Source: Tropicimonas aquimaris
GTDB taxonomy: Bacteria; Pseudomonadota; Alphaproteobacteria; Rhodobacterales; Rhodobacteraceae
Assembly: GCF_042676185.1 (NCBI RefSeq)
Contig: NZ_JBHTJT010000007.1
Location: 493,102 to 557,101, forward strand
DNA length: 64,000 nt
Direction: 5' to 3'
Positions 59,323 to 64,000 of this stretch are shown piece after piece; within the stretch, counting starts at the first letter, position 1; each line of letters begins with the position of its first letter. The position numbers and the translations under genes were made by a program. The notes under the pieces were generated by a model. That model searched no databases. It had not been told where the DNA came from and saw only the letters and a list, made by a program, of their open reading frames with translations.

Positions 59323-59931
59323 ATGTCTTTCAACAAGCTCACCGCTGCAGCAGTCGCTGCGTTGTTCATTGCGTCCCCCGTCGTTGCTGCCGAGCAGGAT
59401 GCCATCGACGGATGTATCGACCAGTTGAGGGTGGTCGGTGGGCCGGATGGTCAGTCCGGCGAAGTGCTGAGTTCGGAATTTTCAGAAGCAGCGACCTTGG
59501 TGATGTTGCGCGACCTCGGCGGCACGACCTGGCGCTGCCTTGCCTATTCCGACGGAACTGTCGAGGAACTGAGCGTCGCGAACGCTGCCGATGATGGCGG
59601 GGGAGCCATGGCAGGGGCAACCGATCGTGTGCGCGTCAGTTTCGACGCAGGTACGACCGGGACCGAGCTGAGCGATACGCTGGCGCCGGGCGCTTCGCGA
59701 CAATTCATCATCGGTGCTGCCGCCGAGCAGGACCTGTACACCCGCGTCGCTGCAGACGGGCCGACGCTGGATTATCAGATCTTTAACCCGGACGGCTCGT
59801 TCCTGTTGGAGCGCACCGGCGGCGATCTGGAATATCGGGGCGAGCTTTGGCAGTCCGGCGACCACGTGATCGAAGTTATCAATCGGACCGGGGCAGAGCA
59901 GAGCTACAACCTGATCATCGGCATCGAATAA
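59323..59931 (+). CDS. Exported protein of unknown function (possible PPC-like C-terminus)
   Basis: A 202-residue protein with a Sec signal peptide (KLTAAAVAALFIASPVVAA). The second half (SDTLAPGASRQFIIGAAAEQ, then DYQIFNPDGSFLLE and WQSGDHVIEVINRTG) looks like a bacterial pre-peptidase C-terminal-type beta-sandwich, often found on exported enzymes. ATG 59323 is chosen because the signal peptide starts there; the open frame to 59266 adds only non-coding-looking residues. Confidence 0.65.
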   Translation: MSFNKLTAAAVAALFIASPVVAAEQDAIDGCIDQLRVVGGPDGQSGEVLSSEFSEAATLVMLRDLGGTTWRCLAYSDGTVEELSVANAADDGGGAMAGATDRVRVSFDAGTTGTELSDTLAPGASRQFIIGAAAEQDLYTRVAADGPTLDYQIFNPDGSFLLERTGGDLEYRGELWQSGDHVIEVINRTGAEQSYNLIIGIE

Positions 59932-60019
59932 CCGTTTGTCACCAGGGAGAAATCGGATTTGGCCACTTCCTTGACCAGCGAAGGTGCCCGCTCGTGCATG
60001 AGTTGACAGCGAAATTCTG

Positions 60020-60289
60020 ATGAGACTTTGCAAGATTATTGTCGGACTGTTCGGTTTGCTTTGGCTCCTTGCCATTGCGATCCTTCTCATCGGACAGTTT
60101 GGCCTGTTCGGACAAGAGCGCGATCCGCTGGCCGGAGTTTTTCTGGTACCGCTTGGTTTTCCGTGGAATCGCTTCATCGACATCGCACCTGAAGTTTCAT
60201 GGCCCTGGCTCACCACCGCGATACCGCTGATCAACCTCCTTCTGCTTTGGTCGATCTGCCGCCTTCCTGGAAATAGACACACAAAATAA
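60020..60289 (+). CDS. Small membrane protein
   Basis: An 89-residue protein with two hydrophobic segments (FGLLWLLAIAILLIGQF at about 10-27 and LTTAIPLINLLLLWSIC at about 62-79). No domain assigned. It lies 88 bases after an exported-protein gene and 15 bases before another membrane gene, so these may be cotranscribed. Confidence 0.6.
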   Translation: MRLCKIIVGLFGLLWLLAIAILLIGQFGLFGQERDPLAGVFLVPLGFPWNRFIDIAPEVSWPWLTTAIPLINLLLLWSICRLPGNRHTK

Positions 60290-60304
60290 GGACTGGAGCG
60301 CTTC

Positions 60305-60658
60305 ATGAGACCAACACTCAAATGCCTTTCGATCGCCGTTGCGGCTATGGCGGCAAGTCCCGGACTTGCTCAGGAGCAAGTCGCTGAAGCCATTGGCACC
60401 GGAATGGGGATGGTCATCGGGCTGACCATTGCGATCGTCGTCGGCGCGATTGTTGGCTGGCTGGCCAGCCTGATCGTCAAAGGCTCCGGCTCGGGGCTGC
60501 TGACGGATATCCTGATCGGCATCGGTGGATCGATACTGGCCAGCATTCTATTCCCCGCGATCGGTCTTACCTTCGGTGGAAGCCCCATCGCCGCGATCCT
60601 CTCTCCACTTCTCGGGGCGATTATCTTGCTCCTCGTCATCAAGTTGGTTCGGCGCTGA
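60305..60658 (+). CDS. GlsB/YeaQ/YmgE-like small membrane protein
   Basis: A 117-residue protein with an N-terminal signal-like segment and three or four glycine-rich membrane helices. The block IVVGAIVGWLASLIVKGSGS, then LIGIGGSILASILF, fits the transglycosylase-associated GlsB/YeaQ stress-protein family. This family is named by association, and its role is not settled. It is the last of the exported or membrane genes in this run. Confidence 0.75.
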   Translation: MRPTLKCLSIAVAAMAASPGLAQEQVAEAIGTGMGMVIGLTIAIVVGAIVGWLASLIVKGSGSGLLTDILIGIGGSILASILFPAIGLTFGGSPIAAILSPLLGAIILLLVIKLVRR

Positions 60659-60773
60659 TGCAGTCGCTGGATGAATTAAATATGTGGCACAGGAAATATC
60701 TCCCTTTGATCTAACGCGACTGTTGCCCGGCAATGCAGAGGCGAAGCCCCTCAGATGCGATATTTGGGTTACT

Positions 60774-61907
60774 TTAGCCAACCTTTGCCCTCCAGAACGA
60801 GGTGTGGTCGGCTGCGAAATACCCATCCGCCGCCCGGAAATACCCCTGCAGCTCGACCGTATCGCCTTTGCCCAGCGCCGCCATGGTCTGGAGCCATAGG
60901 GTCGTGGCCTCGGAGACATGCGCGCCGGAGATCTCGCCGAAGGAGCCCTTGATCTCCGTCGAGCCGTTGAGCAGCAGCCGCCCGCGCATCCGGGAGGATG
61001 TGCTTCCATTCGTCTTGAACAAGAGCGTGGCACCGAAGAGATACGTGCCATCCGCGGGCGCGACGAAGTAATTGTTGGCCGCGTCGTAGGCGGACTGGTC
61101 GTTGTAGTCGGTGTTGTTGATCGCGAGTTTCGTCCAGGTGTCGACGCCGACATAGTTGTCGTAATTGGTGTAGCCCTTGAAGCGGGGAAGGCGCGGCTGC
61201 TCGATGATGCCGGTCAGCCTGTCCACGTTGAAGGCGTCGAAGAAGGTGTTGCCATCGTCCGAGACCGCCAGACGGAAATCATCGGAGCCAAAGAGACCGA
61301 GCAGTGCCTTCGTCACGTAGCCGACCTGAAGGGTGAGTCCGAGATCGTCGTCCGAGGCCTCCTTGTTCAACGTGTAGTAGAGATCGCCGGTCCCGCCCTC
61401 GACCGCGCCCAGCGCCGTCCAGAGCGCGGCGTTCAGTTTCGCCGAGAACGGGTTGGAGGCATCCGCCTCGGTGCCGATCCCAAGCAGGGAAAGGCTCCGA
61501 AGCGCGGAGTGGAGGACACTCACCCAGGCCGCGCCATCCCAGACCAGCAGCTCCCGTTCTCCGGGCAAATGGTCCCCCGGACCATTTGCTGACCCGTCGA
61601 ACTCTTCGATCCATACCCGCCAGCCCGGCCTTGGAGCCAGACGCAACCAGACACCTTCGACCCAATAGGCGATGCTGTTGTCCCAGCCAGACCATTCCCC
61701 GGTCGCTCCGGACCCGACCAGAAACCGGTCTCCGTCAGCCGGATCGGAGGGCGGTTCCGTTCGCGCCGTGCCGCGCACGGAGAGATGTACCAGCCCGTCC
61801 AGCAGCCGAAGGGACTCGTTCAGGGTGGCGTGTTTCTGCGCCTGGCTGGCTAGCATGTCAATCGGCATTGGATCGTGACCCCGTATCGGCGCCCAAAATT
61901 TGCACAT
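60774..61907 (-). CDS. DUF2793 phage tail-type protein with C1q-like C-terminus, 5' end altered by an IS
   Basis: Up to 377 residues. ASQAQKHATLNESLRLLDGL is the hallmark of DUF2793 proteins, found in phages and gene transfer agents. The C-terminal ~130 residues (WTKLAINNTDYNDQSAYDAA, FVAPADGTYLFGATLLF) resemble a C1q/TNF-like trimer domain used for receptor binding. The first ~12 codons (MCKFWAP...) lie in the end of the adjacent insertion sequence, so the original 5' end is lost or changed. Translation could start at ATG 61868 (MPIDML). Whether the product is made is doubtful. Confidence 0.7.
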   Translation of the reverse strand: MCKFWAPIRGHDPMPIDMLASQAQKHATLNESLRLLDGLVHLSVRGTARTEPPSDPADGDRFLVGSGATGEWSGWDNSIAYWVEGVWLRLAPRPGWRVWIEEFDGSANGPGDHLPGERELLVWDGAAWVSVLHSALRSLSLLGIGTEADASNPFSAKLNAALWTALGAVEGGTGDLYYTLNKEASDDDLGLTLQVGYVTKALLGLFGSDDFRLAVSDDGNTFFDAFNVDRLTGIIEQPRLPRFKGYTNYDNYVGVDTWTKLAINNTDYNDQSAYDAANNYFVAPADGTYLFGATLLFKTNGSTSSRMRGRLLLNGSTEIKGSFGEISGAHVSEATTLWLQTMAALGKGDTVELQGYFRAADGYFAADHTSFWRAKVG

Positions 61908-63556
61908 TGATGCTTATGATGTCACGACGAGACGCGCTCTGAGTAGGTCCATGTTCGCACGTCCATACATCTGGCGTTTCAGCGTCTTCAGCCGATTGAT
62001 CTGGCCCTCGGTCTGCCCGTTCGACCATGGTTCCCGCAACGCGGCTGCAACTGCGGCGTAATCGCTTTGGATGCCGCGGGCGAAAGACGCAACCATGCTG
62101 TCTTTTGCCGTGTCGAGCCAGGCTGCCAATTCTTCGTCGCGTGCGTTGCGGACCATATCGGTGAACCTGTCTATCAGTATTCGAGTGGCTGCGAGGGTTG
62201 GCAACGCAGCTTCGATCCGCGCGACTTGGATCGCATCGGCCCTGCACAGGAGATTCCGTCCCGTGGTCAACAGACGTGCAATCCTGCGGGCGGGCGGTGA
62301 CTTGCCTGTTCCGGACGGCACCGCTTGCTCGGCGCGACGCTGGCGTGTCGCCCACTCGCCGACAACCCTGAGACTGCCCTGAAACCCATCTGCCCGTAGG
62401 CGGCGCCAGAGCTCAGCACCGTTCCGGCAGCCGCCGCTCCATTCCCGTTCCAGCCGCAGCAGCCAAGGGGTTAGGCTGCTCTCCCGGATGCGAAAGACGT
62501 CTTCGCGCTCACCACGGATGATCTGGCGGACCAGGCCGCGGCTCAGCCCGGTCAGGTGCACAATCCGTTTGATGGGGACACCATCGTCAGCCATCCTTCG
62601 AACTATGCGGTTGGTCCGTTGACGTCGCTGAAAACCCTCGAATTGCAGCTTCTCCGCTGCCGTCAGAAGCTTGGGATCAAGCGTCGTTACCCCGATCGCT
62701 TTGCGGATAGCTGGCATGCTTTGCTGCACGGCAGCCAGGAAGGCGGCACTTGCATTCTCAAGCAGATGCCAACGATCGGCGACCTGAACCGCTTTTGGCA
62801 GAGCACGTGCGACGGCGCCGCCATAGCCACCATTGCGATCCCTGGCGACGACCTCGATACTCGGACGTGCACGGAGCCACGCTTCCACGGTGGCGAGCTC
62901 GCGGTCGGGCAGCAGATCGATTACACACCGCCGTTCAAGATCGCAGATCAGCGTTCCATAGCGTTGTCCCTTGCGCCACGCCCAGTCGTCGATACCGACC
63001 ACCCGAGGTTCCGCAACGCTCTCCTCGGTTGCGACCCGAGCGCTCCGCAGGAAAGTATCTTTACTCACCGGCAGCAGAAGCCGTTCGGCAAGCGCCTGTG
63101 CGGGGCGCCCACCGAGAGCAAGGCCGAGGTGACGCACCAGTCCCTGTAGGCGTGCCGTACGCCGCGCATGTGGCCGGGTGACGGAAGGCGGAAACCGCTC
63201 GGCGAAAATCCGGGTAGGACAATGTGTAGCGCGGCAGCGAAAGCGGCGAACCAGCAAGACCAGTTGCACCGCCCGGCCGTGCGCGGGGAGATCGGCTGGT
63301 CGGCGACGATACTTGCTGTGAAGATGACGCGAGACAGTGCCGCAACGCGGACAGGTCGCTGATGCGACCGACGAACGAGCGTGAACCCGGATCGTATTGC
63401 CATCAAGCTCAACCTGATCGGCCTTTAGCCCTGTCGGAAGAAAACCCTGGCGGGAAAACCATGACGTCATTGGCAACCTCCATCAAAGATTGCCAAAATA
63501 TAGTGATTTGGACGACCAGCTGCACCAAATGTGCGACAGACCCCAGAATTGACCCC
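61891..63556 (-). mobile_element. ISL3-family insertion sequence (ends approximate)
   Basis: An element of about 1.66 kb around one transposase gene. The inward-reading ends share GCACATT followed by GATGC or TGGTGC (left at 61902, right complement at 63526-63533), which I take as part of imperfect terminal inverted repeats. Exact termini and target duplication cannot be fixed by eye. It interrupts the upstream part of the DUF2793 gene on its left, and an unassigned frame on its right reads into it. Confidence 0.7.
61914..63476 (-). CDS. ISL3-family transposase
   Basis: A 520-residue DDE transposase. N-terminal zinc-binding cysteines (TCPRCG at 41-46, with CRATHC at 81-86) precede a helix-turn-helix. 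The catalytic triad is visible: Asp163 in VVGIDDWAWRKG, Asp213 in VVARDRNGGY, and Glu490 in NGQTEGQINRLKTLKRQMYG. No frameshift or stop is seen, so the element may be active. Confidence 0.92.
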   Translation of the reverse strand: MPMTSWFSRQGFLPTGLKADQVELDGNTIRVHARSSVASATCPRCGTVSRHLHSKYRRRPADLPAHGRAVQLVLLVRRFRCRATHCPTRIFAERFPPSVTRPHARRTARLQGLVRHLGLALGGRPAQALAERLLLPVSKDTFLRSARVATEESVAEPRVVGIDDWAWRKGQRYGTLICDLERRCVIDLLPDRELATVEAWLRARPSIEVVARDRNGGYGGAVARALPKAVQVADRWHLLENASAAFLAAVQQSMPAIRKAIGVTTLDPKLLTAAEKLQFEGFQRRQRTNRIVRRMADDGVPIKRIVHLTGLSRGLVRQIIRGEREDVFRIRESSLTPWLLRLEREWSGGCRNGAELWRRLRADGFQGSLRVVGEWATRQRRAEQAVPSGTGKSPPARRIARLLTTGRNLLCRADAIQVARIEAALPTLAATRILIDRFTDMVRNARDEELAAWLDTAKDSMVASFARGIQSDYAAVAAALREPWSNGQTEGQINRLKTLKRQMYGRANMDLLRARLVVTS

Positions 63557-64000
63557 CTCGGATCTGAGCTGGCCCGGCGCTGCGTAGTTCCCATGTAACG
63601 CAGCGGCGGCGGGCCAGCGGGGTGCCTTTTGGGCTATGCCCGGGACGCTGGAGGACGGCATCGGGGGCGGCCCAGATGATGCTGAGTGCGATTGCGGTTG
63701 CTACGGCGGGAATGAACCAGGGGGCAGATGGCGCGACACCGAAGAAGCAGAGCCCCAATGTGATGGTAGGCGTCCCGGAGAGACTGCAGGCAGCCAACGT
63801 ATACAGTCACCGCCATATGGGAGATCTTCAGGCTGGCCTGGAAGTAATCTAACGGTTCGCGTTTTTTGTTATCCAAGGACGCTGCCCAGAACCGCACGTA
63901 GTTGCATGTCAGGTTTCCTCTGATTTCAGGTCCACCCGGACAGCCCTTCACAAGCCAGATCGAATGCCCGGCTGAGCGCAAGCGAGGCCAGCGTACGCAA
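63557..64000. other. Unassigned end of window to the right of the IS
   Basis: About 440 bases. A minus-strand frame (upstream end near 63797) has a membrane-like stretch (LGLCFFGVAPSAPWFIPAVA, then TAIALSIIWAAPDAV), but it reads into the insertion sequence and has no clear start; it may be a gene truncated by the IS. A separate minus frame at the window edge reads RTLASLALSRAFDLA and stops near 63930, possibly the end of a gene outside the window. Neither is convincing. Confidence 0.35.

Overview
The window looks like chromosome of a high-GC alphaproteobacterium of the Rhodobacteraceae/Roseobacter type. I infer this from gene content and order (ureDABC-EFG with extra small ORFs, pyrC/pyrE next to dnaB, DUF934-cysH-sulfite reductase-DUF2849-cysG with a divergent Lrp regulator, a dctBD-dctPQM TRAP locus, lon-HU-tRNA-Val) and from a GC-rich palindrome family I associate with that group. 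No similarity search was run; family calls come from motifs read in the translations.

Layout. 0-4.1 kb (minus): pyrC, an RTX calcium-binding protein, pyrE and the 5' part of dnaB. 4.3-12.7 kb (plus): a urease locus, ureD-ureA-membrane protein-ureB-two Rhodobacteraceae-type small proteins-ureC, then two tandem DUF1127 genes and a secreted protein, then ureE-ureF-ureG. 12.7-14.3 kb (minus): two genes of uncertain function, followed by about 870 bases without a recognisable gene. 15.2-17.4 kb (plus): arginase-family ureohydrolase and an MFS transporter. 17.5-18.0 kb (minus): infC, which seems to start at AUA. 18.9-24.4 kb (minus): ferredoxin-NADP reductase and the assimilatory sulfate/siroheme cluster, with an Lrp/AsnC regulator divergent from cysG. 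25-26.3 kb: cytochrome P450. 26.4-32.9 kb (plus): the dctBD two-component system and dctPQM TRAP transporter, with two operator-like palindromes before dctP. 33-35 kb: a second RTX protein. 35-38 kb: iron ABC binding protein facing its permease. 38-47 kb: housekeeping genes (tpiA, LysR regulator, two Fe-S assembly factors, GGDEF-EAL, tgt, lon, HU-like protein) and tRNA-Val(CAC).

From 47.3 kb on the DNA becomes accessory: a tyrosine integrase and excisionase-like gene beside tRNA-Val, small phage-type ORFs, a decayed gene, a 40-base copy of the 3' part of an initiator tRNA, and an IS110-like remnant. Then, from 50.3 to 60.7 kb, comes a run of twelve genes whose products nearly all carry export, lipoprotein or membrane signals (L,D-transpeptidase, META-domain proteins, MBL-fold alkyl sulfatase, S41 peptidase fused to a META-like domain, small lipoproteins, small membrane proteins). 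The window ends with a DUF2793 phage-type gene whose 5' end is interrupted by an ISL3-family insertion sequence, and about 440 bases I cannot assign.

Working together: arginase and urease would turn arginine into ornithine, ammonia and CO2. The sulfate cluster reduces activated sulfate to sulfide, with cysG supplying siroheme. The dct genes sense and import C4-dicarboxylates. The exported-protein run looks like an envelope-facing accessory module, but its function is not known.
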